From assembly GCA_028345955.1 (NCBI GenBank), contig JAOMEO010000012.1:1-35429 (forward strand): a stretch of DNA of 35,429 nt, written 5' to 3'. The translations under genes were made by a program, and so were the position numbers. Under the pieces are notes generated by a model, which was given only the letters and a program-made list of their open reading frames with translations, had not been told where the DNA came from and made no database searches. The stretch is from Candidatus Thioglobus sp. (GTDB taxonomy: Bacteria; Pseudomonadota; Gammaproteobacteria; PS1; Pseudothioglobaceae). Positions 26,462 through 35,429 of the stretch are shown here, one piece after another (within the stretch, counting starts at the first letter, position 1; each line of letters starts with the position of its first letter).

Positions 26462-28369
26462 ATGGCAAAAATTATTGGAATTGACTTAGGCACAACAAAT
26501 TCATGTGTCGCCGTCATGGATGGCGGTACCGTTAAAATTATTGAAAACTCAGAAGGTAATCGTACAACTCCTTCTATCATTGCTTACCCAAAAGATTCTG
26601 AAGAAATTTTGGTGGGTCAGCCTGCAAAACGACAAGCTGTAACTAATCCTGAAAATACCCTTTACGCTATCAAAAGATTGATAGGTCGACGCTTTGAAGA
26701 GGATGAGGTACAAAAAGATATCAAACTGGTACCTTATAAGATTATTAAAGCCAAAAACGGTGACGCATGGGTTGAAGTTAAAGGTAAAAAAATGGCAGCA
26801 CCTGAAATTTCTGCACGTGTAATTCAAAAAATGAAACAGACTGCAGAAGATTATTTAGGTACTGAAGTTAAAGAAGCTGTTATTACAGTCCCTGCTTACT
26901 TTAATGACTCACAACGCCAGGCTACAAAGGATGCTGGAAAAATTGCCGGCTTAGATGTTAAACGCATCATTAATGAACCAACTGCTGCTGCATTAGCTTA
27001 TGGTGTTGATAAAGTATCAGGTGATAAAAAAGTTGCAGTCTATGACTTAGGTGGTGGAACATTTGATGTATCTATCATTGAAATGGAAGATATTGACGGT
27101 GAAAAGCACTTTGAGGTTCTATCCACAAATGGTGATACATTTTTAGGTGGTGAGGATTTTGACCAACGTATTATTAACCACTTAGTTGCAGAATTTAAGA
27201 AGGAACAAGGCCTTGATCTTTCAAAAGATGCTATGGCATTACAACGATTAAAAGAAGCTGCAGAAAAAGCTAAAATTGAACTGTCATCATCAGAACAAAC
27301 TGAAGTAAGCTTGCCTTATGTCACAGCAGATGCTTCTGGTCCAAAACATCTTAATGTTAAAATCACCCGAGCAAAATTAGAATCATTAGTTGCTGACTTG
27401 TTAAAACGCTCAATTGAGCCTTGCAAGATAGCCCTGAAAGATGCAGGATTGTCAAGTGGTGACGTAGATGAAGTGCTTCTCGTTGGTGGACAAACTAGAA
27501 TGCCGAAAGTACAAAAAATGGTACAAGACTTTTTTGGCAAAGAACCTAAGAAAGACCTCAACCCTGATGAAGCAGTAGCAATGGGAGCTGCTATTCAGGC
27601 TGGTGTTTTGGGTGGCGATGTTAAAGATGTTCTGCTTCTCGATGTGACTCCACTTTCACTTGGTATTGAAACTTTGGGCGGTGTAATGACCAAACTGATT
27701 GAGAAAAATACAACTATTCCAACCAATCACTCACAGGTATTTTCAACTGCTGCAGACAATCAGTCAGCGGTAACCGTTCATGTTCTTCAAGGTGAGCGTG
27801 AAGTTGCTAGTGCTAATAAATCTCTTGGACAATTTAATTTAGAAGGGATTGCTCCTGCACCAAAAGGTCAGCCACAAATTGAAGTAACACTTGATCTTGA
27901 TTCAGATGGAATTTTGAATGTTTCTGCTAAAGATAAGAACACTGGTAAAGAGCAATCAATTACGATCAAATCATCAAGTGGTCTTTCAGATGAAGAAGTT
28001 GAAAAAATGATTAAAGATGCTGAGTCCCATGCAGAGGAAGATAAAAAATTCCAGGAACTGATTACTGCACGTAACATGGCGGACTCACTTGTTCACTCTA
28101 CAAAACAAACACTTGAAGAACTCAAAGATGAAATTTCTGATGAAGAAAAATCAACGATTGAATCTGCAGTGAATGAGCTTGAAGAGAGCATCAAGGGAGA
28201 CGACAAAGATGACATCGATGCTAAAGTACAAAACTTAAGCGAAAAAGCTCAAGTATTGGCACAAAAAGCACAGGAAAAAGCCAGTGCTGAAAATCCTGAA
28301 GCTGGTAATGAAAAAGCTGATGAAGATGTTGTAGATGCTGATTTTGAAGAAGTTAAAGAAGAAAAGTAA
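26462..28369 (+). CDS. dnaK: Molecular chaperone DnaK (Hsp70)
   Basis: Hsp70 chaperone with an N-terminal ATPase domain (about 1-380; [13 protein letters not shown] at the start, [21 protein letters not shown]), a linker ([15 protein letters not shown]), a substrate-binding domain and a helical lid with an acidic tail ending [11 protein letters not shown] choose the ATG at 26462, 9 nt after AAGGAG, over the ATG two codons upstream that is only 3 nt from it; this gives 635 residues starting [10 protein letters not shown] as in most DnaK proteins. A sigma-32 promoter lies upstream and dnaJ downstream; grpE is not adjacent. Confidence 0.98.
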   Translation: MAKIIGIDLGTTNSCVAVMDGGTVKIIENSEGNRTTPSIIAYPKDSEEILVGQPAKRQAVTNPENTLYAIKRLIGRRFEEDEVQKDIKLVPYKIIKAKNGDAWVEVKGKKMAAPEISARVIQKMKQTAEDYLGTEVKEAVITVPAYFNDSQRQATKDAGKIAGLDVKRIINEPTAAALAYGVDKVSGDKKVAVYDLGGGTFDVSIIEMEDIDGEKHFEVLSTNGDTFLGGEDFDQRIINHLVAEFKKEQGLDLSKDAMALQRLKEAAEKAKIELSSSEQTEVSLPYVTADASGPKHLNVKITRAKLESLVADLLKRSIEPCKIALKDAGLSSGDVDEVLLVGGQTRMPKVQKMVQDFFGKEPKKDLNPDEAVAMGAAIQAGVLGGDVKDVLLLDVTPLSLGIETLGGVMTKLIEKNTTIPTNHSQVFSTAADNQSAVTVHVLQGEREVASANKSLGQFNLEGIAPAPKGQPQIEVTLDLDSDGILNVSAKDKNTGKEQSITIKSSSGLSDEEVEKMIKDAESHAEEDKKFQELITARNMADSLVHSTKQTLEELKDEISDEEKSTIESAVNELEESIKGDDKDDIDAKVQNLSEKAQVLAQKAQEKASAENPEAGNEKADEDVVDADFEEVKEEK

Positions 28370-28391
28370 GTAACAAAATAAGCTGCAATAA

Positions 28392-28423
28392 AAAACCTCC
28401 TTTGATTATTCATTGGAGGTTTT
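28392..28423 (+). terminator. Hairpin between dnaK and dnaJ
   Basis: AAAACCTCC (28392-28400) and GGAGGTTTT (28415-28423) form a perfect 9-bp stem around a 14-nt loop, followed by a weak T-rich stretch. It may act as a partial terminator or an RNA-processing/stability element that sets more DnaK than DnaJ. The dnaJ ribosome binding site (AAGGG, 28432-28436) lies just after it. Confidence 0.55.
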
Positions 28424-28440
28424 ATTGATTTAAGGGATAT

Positions 28441-29541
28441 ATGGCGCAAAGAGATTACTACGAAGTTTTAGGCGTTAAAAAAGGCGCAAATGAAGCAGAA
28501 ATCAAAAAGGCTTATAAACGTCTTGCGATGAAATATCATCCTGATCGAAATGCTGGTGATAAGGCTGGTGCTGAGAAAAAATTTAAAGAAGTACGTAAAG
28601 CGTACGATGTCATCTCTGACCCTCAAAAACGTTCAACTTATGACCAATTTGGACACGCCGGTGTAGAACAAGGCGCTGGTGGTTTTGGTGGTGGCAATCC
28701 TTTTGGTGCTGGTGGTTTTGGAGATATTTTCGGAGATATATTTGGTGGTGGCAATACTAAACCTGATAATCGAGGTCCTGATCTTCGATATGACTTAGAA
28801 ATTGATTTAAGACAAGCAGCTGAAGGCGATACAGTTAAAATTAGAGTGCCTAAAAACGACACTTGTGATACATGTTCTGGAACTGGAGCAAAGCCTGGTA
28901 CATCAGTTAAAACTTGTGGAAATTGTCATGGTAGTGGCCAAATTCAGATGCAACAAGGTTTCTTTGCTGTACAGAGACCTTGTAACCAATGTCATGGTAC
29001 CGGTGAAATAATTGATTCTCCTTGTCGCACTTGTGGTGGCCAAGGAATTGTTAGAAAACAAAAAACTCTTTCTGTAAAGATACCAGCTGGAGTAGATACA
29101 GGAAATAGAATTCGTCTCAGTAATGAGGGTGAAGCTGGTTTACGTGGAGGACCTTCTGGTGATCTTTACGTTCAAATTCATGTCAAAGATCACCAAATCT
29201 TTCAACGTGATGGAAACGACTTGTATTGTGAAGTCCCTATCGATTTTGCAACAGCTACTCTTGGTGGTTCAATTGAAGTCCCAACCTTGGATGGTAAGCT
29301 TAAAATCAATATCCCGTCAGGCACTCAAACCTCAAAACTCTTCAGACTACGAGGCAAAGGCATGCCAGCAATGAGATACAATGGCTCTGGTGATCTACTC
29401 TGCCAGGTTAAATTAGAGACGCCTGTCAACCTAAATTCTAAACAAAAGCAACTTTTAAAGGACTTTTCTAGTTCATGCAATGCCAAACAACACCCAGAAT
29501 CAAATTCCTTTTTTGGTAAAATGAAGTCTTTCTTTGAATAA
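28441..29541 (+). CDS. dnaJ: Co-chaperone DnaJ (Hsp40)
   Basis: Type I J-domain protein that stimulates DnaK ATP hydrolysis. The 366 residues show the J domain (1-70) with the HPD tripeptide in YHPDRN, a Gly/Phe-rich region (about 75-105), four CxxCxGxG zinc-binding repeats ([32 protein letters not shown]) and the C-terminal substrate-binding domains. It is 71 bp downstream of dnaK with a hairpin between. Confidence 0.98.
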   Translation: MAQRDYYEVLGVKKGANEAEIKKAYKRLAMKYHPDRNAGDKAGAEKKFKEVRKAYDVISDPQKRSTYDQFGHAGVEQGAGGFGGGNPFGAGGFGDIFGDIFGGGNTKPDNRGPDLRYDLEIDLRQAAEGDTVKIRVPKNDTCDTCSGTGAKPGTSVKTCGNCHGSGQIQMQQGFFAVQRPCNQCHGTGEIIDSPCRTCGGQGIVRKQKTLSVKIPAGVDTGNRIRLSNEGEAGLRGGPSGDLYVQIHVKDHQIFQRDGNDLYCEVPIDFATATLGGSIEVPTLDGKLKINIPSGTQTSKLFRLRGKGMPAMRYNGSGDLLCQVKLETPVNLNSKQKQLLKDFSSSCNAKQHPESNSFFGKMKSFFE

Positions 29542-30843
<1,302 letters not shown>

Positions 30844-30846
<3 letters not shown>

Positions 30847-30900
30847 TTAGTATTTATTTTATTCTGGCTTTTTAGGGTTAAAATAAATAACTACTAATTA
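30844..30900 (+). terminator. AT-rich inverted repeat after eno
   Basis: An 18-nt arm starting at the eno stop codon (30844-30861) is complementary to 30879-30900 apart from a 4-nt bulge (11 and 7 bp paired), with a 17-nt loop containing CTGGCTTTTTAGGG. A long but weak A/U stem; it could mark the end of the eno transcript or protect its 3' end. There is no T-tract after it, so termination is uncertain. Confidence 0.4.
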
Positions 30901-30914
30901 TTATGGTTATTTGA

Positions 30915-32162
30915 TTGGAATCACTCTCGACCTTTTGGCTTAGCGTCTCACTTTTTGTCCTAATTCTAGTTTCAGCTTTTTTTTCAAGCTCTGAAACGTC
31001 AATGATGGCAATAAACCGCTATCGCCTAAAAACTCTTAGCGCCAAAAATAATCCCCGAGCAAAAAGAGTGGAAAAACTCCTTGATAATGTTGAACACTTA
31101 ATCGGTGGCATACTTTTAGGTAATAACTTTGTCAATATTCTCGCAGCAAGTATTACTACAATACTTGCACTGAAGCTTTGGGGGGAAGGATCTGTCATAT
31201 TTGCCTCTCTAGTGCTAACCTTGGTTATCCTGATTTTTGCAGAAACAGCTCCCAAAACTTATGCTGCAAATAACCCTGAAAAGGTTGCCCTACCTGCAGC
31301 AGTAGTATTAGAATTGATTATTAAACTTTTCAAGCCAATAATTTGGTTAATTTCCTTTATTTCCCAGATTATCCTAAAACCGTTTGGTTTAAAAAGCTCA
31401 AGTAAAGATAACTTAAACTCAGAAGAGCTAAGAATGGCTGTTGTAGACTCCAAATCTATAGTTTCAAAAAACTATCGAAAGATGCTTCTCAACATTATCG
31501 ATTTAGAGAAAGTTAAGGTTGAGGATATTATGGTTCCACATAATGAACTTGTTAGTGTTGATATTAATAATGAAATTGAATTATTTGATCAACTGAAACG
31601 TGTACAACACACCCGACTTCTCATCTTTGAGGAATCAGAAAATAATATTATCGGAACCATCCATATGAGAGATGTCGTTAATCTTTATGCTAGAGATGAA
31701 ATATCTATTAAATCAATTAAAGGATTAATTCGTAAGCCTTACTTTATTCCTGAAGGCACATCTCTATCTATGCAGCTTGAGCATTTTAAAAATAAAAAAA
31801 GAAGACTAGGGCTAGTGGTTGATGAGTATGGCGAGGTTAAAGGAATGGCTGTTCTGGAAGATATTTTGGAAGAAATTGTTGGACAATTTACTTCTAACCA
31901 GGGAGAAACTATAGAAGAAATTAATCAGCAAGAAGATGGTAGTTACCTAGTAGATCCTCGGATAAACATTCGTGAACTCAATAAAGCGTTAAAGATTAAA
32001 CTATCATATGATAACGCTACTACGCTAAATGGCCTAATTTTAGAGAAATTACAAATCTTTCCTCAACACAATGTATCTCTTAAAATTGAACCACTAATCA
32101 TTGAAATTGTTCAAGTCTCAAAACAAGGTATTAAACTTGTTAGAATTAACAAAATATATTAG
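30915..32162 (+). CDS. CorB/YfjD-like CNNM-CBS-CorC membrane protein
   Basis: The 415-residue protein matches E. coli YfjD (CorB) end to end: an N-terminal CNNM/DUF21 membrane domain (about 1-160; SAFFSSSETSMMAINRYRLK, GNNFVNILA), a CBS pair (about 190-315; DIMVPHNELVSVD and VVDEYGEVKGMAVLEDILEEIVG) and a C-terminal CorC/HlyC transporter-associated domain (about 325-410). Relatives act in Mg2+/Co2+ efflux. The reading frame starts at TTG (30915); the nearby ATG at 30903 is out of frame. It stands 68 bp after eno. Confidence 0.88.
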   Translation: MESLSTFWLSVSLFVLILVSAFFSSSETSMMAINRYRLKTLSAKNNPRAKRVEKLLDNVEHLIGGILLGNNFVNILAASITTILALKLWGEGSVIFASLVLTLVILIFAETAPKTYAANNPEKVALPAAVVLELIIKLFKPIIWLISFISQIILKPFGLKSSSKDNLNSEELRMAVVDSKSIVSKNYRKMLLNIIDLEKVKVEDIMVPHNELVSVDINNEIELFDQLKRVQHTRLLIFEESENNIIGTIHMRDVVNLYARDEISIKSIKGLIRKPYFIPEGTSLSMQLEHFKNKKRRLGLVVDEYGEVKGMAVLEDILEEIVGQFTSNQGETIEEINQQEDGSYLVDPRINIRELNKALKIKLSYDNATTLNGLILEKLQIFPQHNVSLKIEPLIIEIVQVSKQGIKLVRINKIY

Positions 32163-32210
32163 GTACGATCTCGCTCAAATGAGAATTCAATTCCAATATT
32201 ATTTTAATAA

Positions 32211-32810
32211 ATGAAAAGCACAAATATAATTTATCATCACGCTACAGTAACGCGTCAAAGACGCAATCAACTAAATAAGCATAAATCAGTTGTTTTATGG
32301 TTTACCGGGCTTTCAGGTTCTGGTAAGTCGACTATGTCTCATGCTTTAGAAGAAAGATTATTTAATAAGGGTTGCAGGACTTTTGTACTAGATGGTGATA
32401 ATGTCCGTCATGGCCTAAATTCTGATCTTGGATTTAGTGACAAAGATAGAAAAGAAAATATTCGTCGTATTGGCGAAGTTAGCAAAATAATGTTGGAAGC
32501 AGGTTTTATTATCATGACTGCTTTTATTAGTCCCTTTAGAGAAGATCGTATTGCAGTGCGTAATTTAATCCCTAATGGTGATTTTATAGAGATTTATTGC
32601 AAAGCCAGCTTGGAGACTTGTGAAGCAAGAGATGTTAAAGGTCTATATAAACGTGCGAGAGCAGGAGAGATTAAAAACTATACTGGTATTAGCTCCCCCT
32701 ACGAGGTCCCAGAAAATGCAGATTTAATAATAGATACTGAACAAGAAACAATAGAGGCTTCAGTATCTATAATCATCAGTTTTCTTAAGAAAAAAACAAT
32801 CATTAAATAG
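32211..32810 (+). CDS. cysC: Adenylylsulfate (APS) kinase CysC
   Basis: Phosphorylates adenosine 5'-phosphosulfate to PAPS, the universal sulfate donor. The 199-residue stand-alone kinase has the Walker A GLSGSGKS (33-40), [10 protein letters not shown] (61-70), the family serine S107 in ISPFRED, and the [16 protein letters not shown] segment. No sat, cysDN or cysH lies beside it, so assimilatory sulfate reduction is not indicated; cysQ follows after 6 bp and a sulfotransferase gene lies opposite, pointing to sulfation. In a reverse-Dsr sulfur oxidiser the APS could come from the AprAB reaction (inference). Confidence 0.95.
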   Translation: MKSTNIIYHHATVTRQRRNQLNKHKSVVLWFTGLSGSGKSTMSHALEERLFNKGCRTFVLDGDNVRHGLNSDLGFSDKDRKENIRRIGEVSKIMLEAGFIIMTAFISPFREDRIAVRNLIPNGDFIEIYCKASLETCEARDVKGLYKRARAGEIKNYTGISSPYEVPENADLIIDTEQETIEASVSIIISFLKKKTIIK

Positions 32811-32816
32811 TCAATC

Positions 32817-33608
32817 ATGCTTGATCAAATTGATATCCAAAATATCGTAAAAATTGCTAAAGATGCCGGGAAGGCAATTATGGAAATATACAATCAAGAC
32901 TTTGGTGTTGAATTTAAATCAGATAATACTCCATTGACTATGGCAGATCGAAAAGCCAATGAAATTATTGTAACTGCTTTAAACCAACTGCCAGTTAATT
33001 CTTTTTTACAACAAAATATTCCCATACTTTCTGAGGAAGGTAGAAACGTTCCTTATGATGAAAGGAAAAATTGGGAATACTTCTGGTTGATAGACCCTCT
33101 TGATGGCACTAAAGAGTTTGTTAAGAAAAATGGTGAATTTACTATCAATATAGCTCTTATATATAAAGATACCCCAATAATTGGTGTTGTTTATTCACCA
33201 GTACTCAATGTTTGTTACTGGGCTAAGCGGAATGAAGGTGCGTTTAAAGATGGAAAAAAATTACCCTTAAAAGTAAATGGACAAAAAAATGTTTATAAAA
33301 TTGTTGCTAGTCGTTCACATATGTCCAATGAAACAAGAGACTTTATTGAGGCCATTGATACAGATAAAGAAAAGTTAATAATATCTATTGGTAGCTCCTT
33401 AAAGATTTGTTTAGTTGCTGAAGGCGAGGCAAATATTTATCCAAGATTAGGCCCAACCATGGAATGGGATACAGCTGCAGCACATGCAATTGTTAATGAA
33501 TCTAATGGTTTATTTAATAAATATATAGAAAATGGTGCTTATCAAAAGCATCTATATAATAAAAAACATTTATTAAATGATTGGTTTGTAGTTACTAGTG
33601 CTAGATAG
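32817..33608 (+). CDS. cysQ: 3'(2'),5'-bisphosphate nucleotidase CysQ
   Basis: Removes the 3'-phosphate of PAP, the inhibitory product of sulfotransferases, giving AMP. The 263-residue inositol-phosphatase-fold enzyme shows SDNTPLTMADRKANE, the metal ligands E73/E74 (LSEEGR) and D93/D96 in IDPLDGTKEF, and the EWDTAAAHAI motif near the C-terminus. It begins 6 bp after cysC without a visible Shine-Dalgarno. Position beside cysC and a sulfotransferase makes PAP recycling its most likely job. Confidence 0.94.
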   Translation: MLDQIDIQNIVKIAKDAGKAIMEIYNQDFGVEFKSDNTPLTMADRKANEIIVTALNQLPVNSFLQQNIPILSEEGRNVPYDERKNWEYFWLIDPLDGTKEFVKKNGEFTINIALIYKDTPIIGVVYSPVLNVCYWAKRNEGAFKDGKKLPLKVNGQKNVYKIVASRSHMSNETRDFIEAIDTDKEKLIISIGSSLKICLVAEGEANIYPRLGPTMEWDTAAAHAIVNESNGLFNKYIENGAYQKHLYNKKHLLNDWFVVTSAR

Positions 33609-33645
33609 ACTAAACTGTATTCTAAATGGTCATCTTGATAATCTA

Positions 33646-35429
33646 TTAGGAACTGAGTGCCTTTATTAGTGGACGTAAGTATTCCTTATGCTTTTTCCAG
33701 GCTTCAGAACTGCCTTGATACATTTTTTCTCTGACTTGAAATTTACTGGCTGTTTTTACCACACGTTTATTAGTATGAAATTCTAAACAGTTTTCATCCC
33801 AGTCTAATTCACAATATTCTAACAACTTTCGGGTTTCTTTTTCTTGATTAGTTGTTAAGTCCTCATAACAGATATCGTATATTTTATCGGAATACAGCTG
33901 ATGCCAAAAAGCCATAAAGTCGGTGTACAAACCATAATACCCAGCCAAATCGTCCATACTATAAGAAAAGCCTAATCCTTTGGCACTGAAATAATGCTTA
34001 TAATTTGACCAACAAATTGCCATAGCATCCCTTTTCAAATGAACAATTTTTGCTTCAGGAAAGGCTAACAAAATAAATCCAATCCATCGAAAATTTATAG
34101 GCATTTTGTCAGTAATAACGTTTTCCGGAACATTAAAACTATAAAGTGAATCTAAATATTGTTGGCGTATGGATAAAAAGGTTTTTTCAGACAGGCTATT
34201 CTTATCGTTAGTTGAGTGATCCTTGACTATTGGATTAATAAGATTATTTAAAGTATGTAATTCACCTGCACCGTGTACTGCATGATGACTAGCAATGATT
34301 TGCTCGACCAGAGACGTACCGGAACGTGGCATTCCAAGAATAAAAATGGGGCGTATAGTTGAAGCTTCATATGACAATGATTTTTCAACATCTGAGGGAG
34401 ATGGGTTAAATAACTTTTTAACGACGGAATGTGTAATCTGATCCATATCAAGAGAATAATTTAATTCCTGTTTGCGTAACCGATTACCCTCGTGTAAGAA
34501 TTTAAATAGTTCATCTTGCTTTCCTAAATTTTCATAGACTTTAGCCAAAGCAAAGCATAAGTGTATACGGTCTGATTTACTCAGGTCACCGTTAGAGAGA
34601 ATTGATTGCATTTGAGAAATCTGTGGATCGCTTGCTATATATTTTTTGATGGTGACTAAATGACGGTACGCTTGAGCGTAATCTGGATTAACAAAAAGAG
34701 CCTTCTCAAAGCACTTAACGGCTTCATCCGTTTGACCCATCTCCTTAAAAATAATACCGAAGTTATTATGCGCTTCAGCGAAGTCCGGTTTAATAGCAAG
34801 CGCTTTCTCAAAGCACTTAACGGCTTCATCCTGTTGATCGAGCCCTATAAGGACACTGCCAAGATTATTATGTGCATTAGCGTAGTCCGGTTTAATCGTA
34901 AGCGACTTCTCAAAACATTTAACGGCCTCATCCAGTTGATCGAGCTCCATGAAAACAACGCCGAGATTATTATGAGCTCCAGCGTAGTCCGGTTTAATAG
35001 CTATTGCCTTCTCATAACACTTAGCCGCAGCATTTAATTGACCGAGTTCTTTGAGAGCATTACCGAGATTATTATGTGCATTAGCGTAGTCCGGTTTAAG
35101 AACTAGGGCCTTCTTATAATTTTTAATCGCATCATCCAGTTGACCGAGCTCCATAAAAACACTGCCAAGATTATTAAGTGCTTCAGCGTAGTCCGGTTTA
35201 ATGGCTATTGACTTCTCATAATACTTAATGGCCTCATCCAGTTGACCGAGTTCCTTAAGTGTAAGACCGAGATTATTAAGTGCTTCAGCGTAGTTCGGTC
35301 TAATGGCTATTGACTTCTCATAACACTTAACGGACTCATCCAGTTGACCAAGTTCCATGTAAACAATGCCAAGATTATTAAGTGCTTCAGCGTAGTTCGG
35401 TTTAAGAGCTAGGGCCTTCTCAAAGCTCT
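33646..35429 (-). CDS. TPR-repeat sulfotransferase (5' end beyond window)
   Basis: The frame is open through the right edge, so the start is not in the window; the ATG at 35358 lies inside a repeat and is not a start. Visible: at least seven tandem 34-residue TPRs plus part of another (unit pattern ending LNNLG..), then a linker of about 100 residues and a C-terminal sulfotransferase domain (nt about 34360-33650) with the 5'-phosphosulfate loop GMPRSGTSLVEQ, the TDKMPINF segment and the 3'-phosphate motif IVHLKRDAMAICWSNYK. It resembles the tyrosylprotein-sulfotransferase-like TPR proteins of bacteria. Cytoplasmic or exported location cannot be seen. It converges with cysC-cysQ, which could supply PAPS and clear PAP. 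Confidence 0.88.
   Translation of the reverse strand, partial: SFEKALALKPNYAEALNNLGIVYMELGQLDESVKCYEKSIAIRPNYAEALNNLGLTLKELGQLDEAIKYYEKSIAIKPDYAEALNNLGSVFMELGQLDDAIKNYKKALVLKPDYANAHNNLGNALKELGQLNAAAKCYEKAIAIKPDYAGAHNNLGVVFMELDQLDEAVKCFEKSLTIKPDYANAHNNLGSVLIGLDQQDEAVKCFEKALAIKPDFAEAHNNFGIIFKEMGQTDEAVKCFEKALFVNPDYAQAYRHLVTIKKYIASDPQISQMQSILSNGDLSKSDRIHLCFALAKVYENLGKQDELFKFLHEGNRLRKQELNYSLDMDQITHSVVKKLFNPSPSDVEKSLSYEASTIRPIFILGMPRSGTSLVEQIIASHHAVHGAGELHTLNNLINPIVKDHSTNDKNSLSEKTFLSIRQQYLDSLYSFNVPENVITDKMPINFRWIGFILLAFPEAKIVHLKRDAMAICWSNYKHYFSAKGLGFSYSMDDLAGYYGLYTDFMAFWHQLYSDKIYDICYEDLTTNQEKETRKLLEYCELDWDENCLEFHTNKRVVKTASKFQVREKMYQGSSEAWKKHKEYLRPLIKALSS
34621..35429 (-). repeat. 102-bp tandem repeats encoding TPR units
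   Basis: Seven full units in exact 102-bp register (boundaries at 34621, 34723, 34825, 34927, 35029, 35131, 35233, to 35334) and a further unit running off the edge. The DNA word AGCGTAGTCCGGTTTA recurs at 34981, 35083 and 35185 with close variants in other units, so units are similar at nucleotide level, strongest towards the 5' end of the gene; the last unit (34621-34722) has decayed. This suggests recent expansion by duplication. Confidence 0.85.

Noticed and set aside
26462-26464. dnaK start at the ATG at 26456
   Set aside because: It is only 3 nt from AAGGAG; the ATG at 26462 has a 9-nt spacing and yields the conserved [10 protein letters not shown] start.
34660-35037. 125-aa open frame on the + strand opposite the TPR repeats
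   Set aside because: It is the antisense shadow of the 102-bp repeats; its apparent repeat pattern comes from the TPR units and it has no plausible ribosome site.
34621-35429. Regularly spaced repeats that could suggest a CRISPR array
   Set aside because: The 102-bp period is a multiple of three, continuous without spacers and translates into TPR units.

Overview
The window reads as chromosomal sequence from an AT-rich gammaproteobacterium with an autotrophic, sulfur-oxidiser-like gene set. The central evidence is a form IA RuBisCO operon of the non-carboxysomal 'IAq' type (cbbL-cbbS-cbbQ-cbbO) with a divergent cbbR. A K+-dependent-type membrane pyrophosphatase and a stand-alone APS kinase/PAP phosphatase pair fit the same lifestyle. 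Protein sequences and gene orders resemble the SUP05/Thioglobaceae group and mussel thiotrophic symbionts, but that placement is inference from memory; no taxonomic marker gene is present. Coding density is high: no gap exceeds about 200 bp, no gene is visibly frameshifted, and I saw no tRNA, rRNA, IS element or CRISPR array.

Layout. 1-2710 (+): molybdenum cofactor operon moeA (5' cut by the window edge)-moaC-moaA-moaD-mog, stitched together by ATGA overlaps, followed by a DUF1624 membrane protein (2726-3412). 3426-8773 (-): CO2 fixation operon cbbL-cbbS-cbbQ-cbbO plus an unrecognised 83-aa gene, with a good sigma-70-like promoter and two intercistronic hairpins; cbbR diverges at 8875. 9774-10958 (-): argJ. 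11093-12954 (-): a Fur-box-preceded pair, an FTR1-type iron permease and an unrecognised secreted 8-Cys protein. 13128-16438 (-): an EamA exporter/permease, a diaminopropionate ammonia-lyase-like PLP enzyme and an M24 metallopeptidase-fold hydrolase, probably one catabolic unit. 16630-18630 (+): hppA. 18701-24205 (-): ntrY-like kinase, an NtrX-like regulator lacking the AAA+ domain, trkA and trkH, coupling a two-component system to K+ uptake. 24271-26388 (+): rnd-rsmD-coaD. 26462-29541 (+): dnaK-dnaJ behind a clear sigma-32 promoter. 29563-32162 (+): eno and a CorB-type CNNM/CBS protein. 32211-33608 (+): cysC-cysQ, facing a convergent TPR-sulfotransferase gene (33646 to beyond the right edge).

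Functionally the window joins carbon fixation, pyrophosphate-driven ion pumping, K+ homeostasis, heat-shock chaperones and a self-contained sulfation module (PAPS synthesis, PAPS use, PAP removal). The least explained parts are the FTR1-linked secreted protein, the 83-aa gene after cbbO, the EamA/DpaL-like/M24 cluster, the AAA+-less NtrX and the TPR-sulfotransferase with its nearly identical 102-bp repeats.
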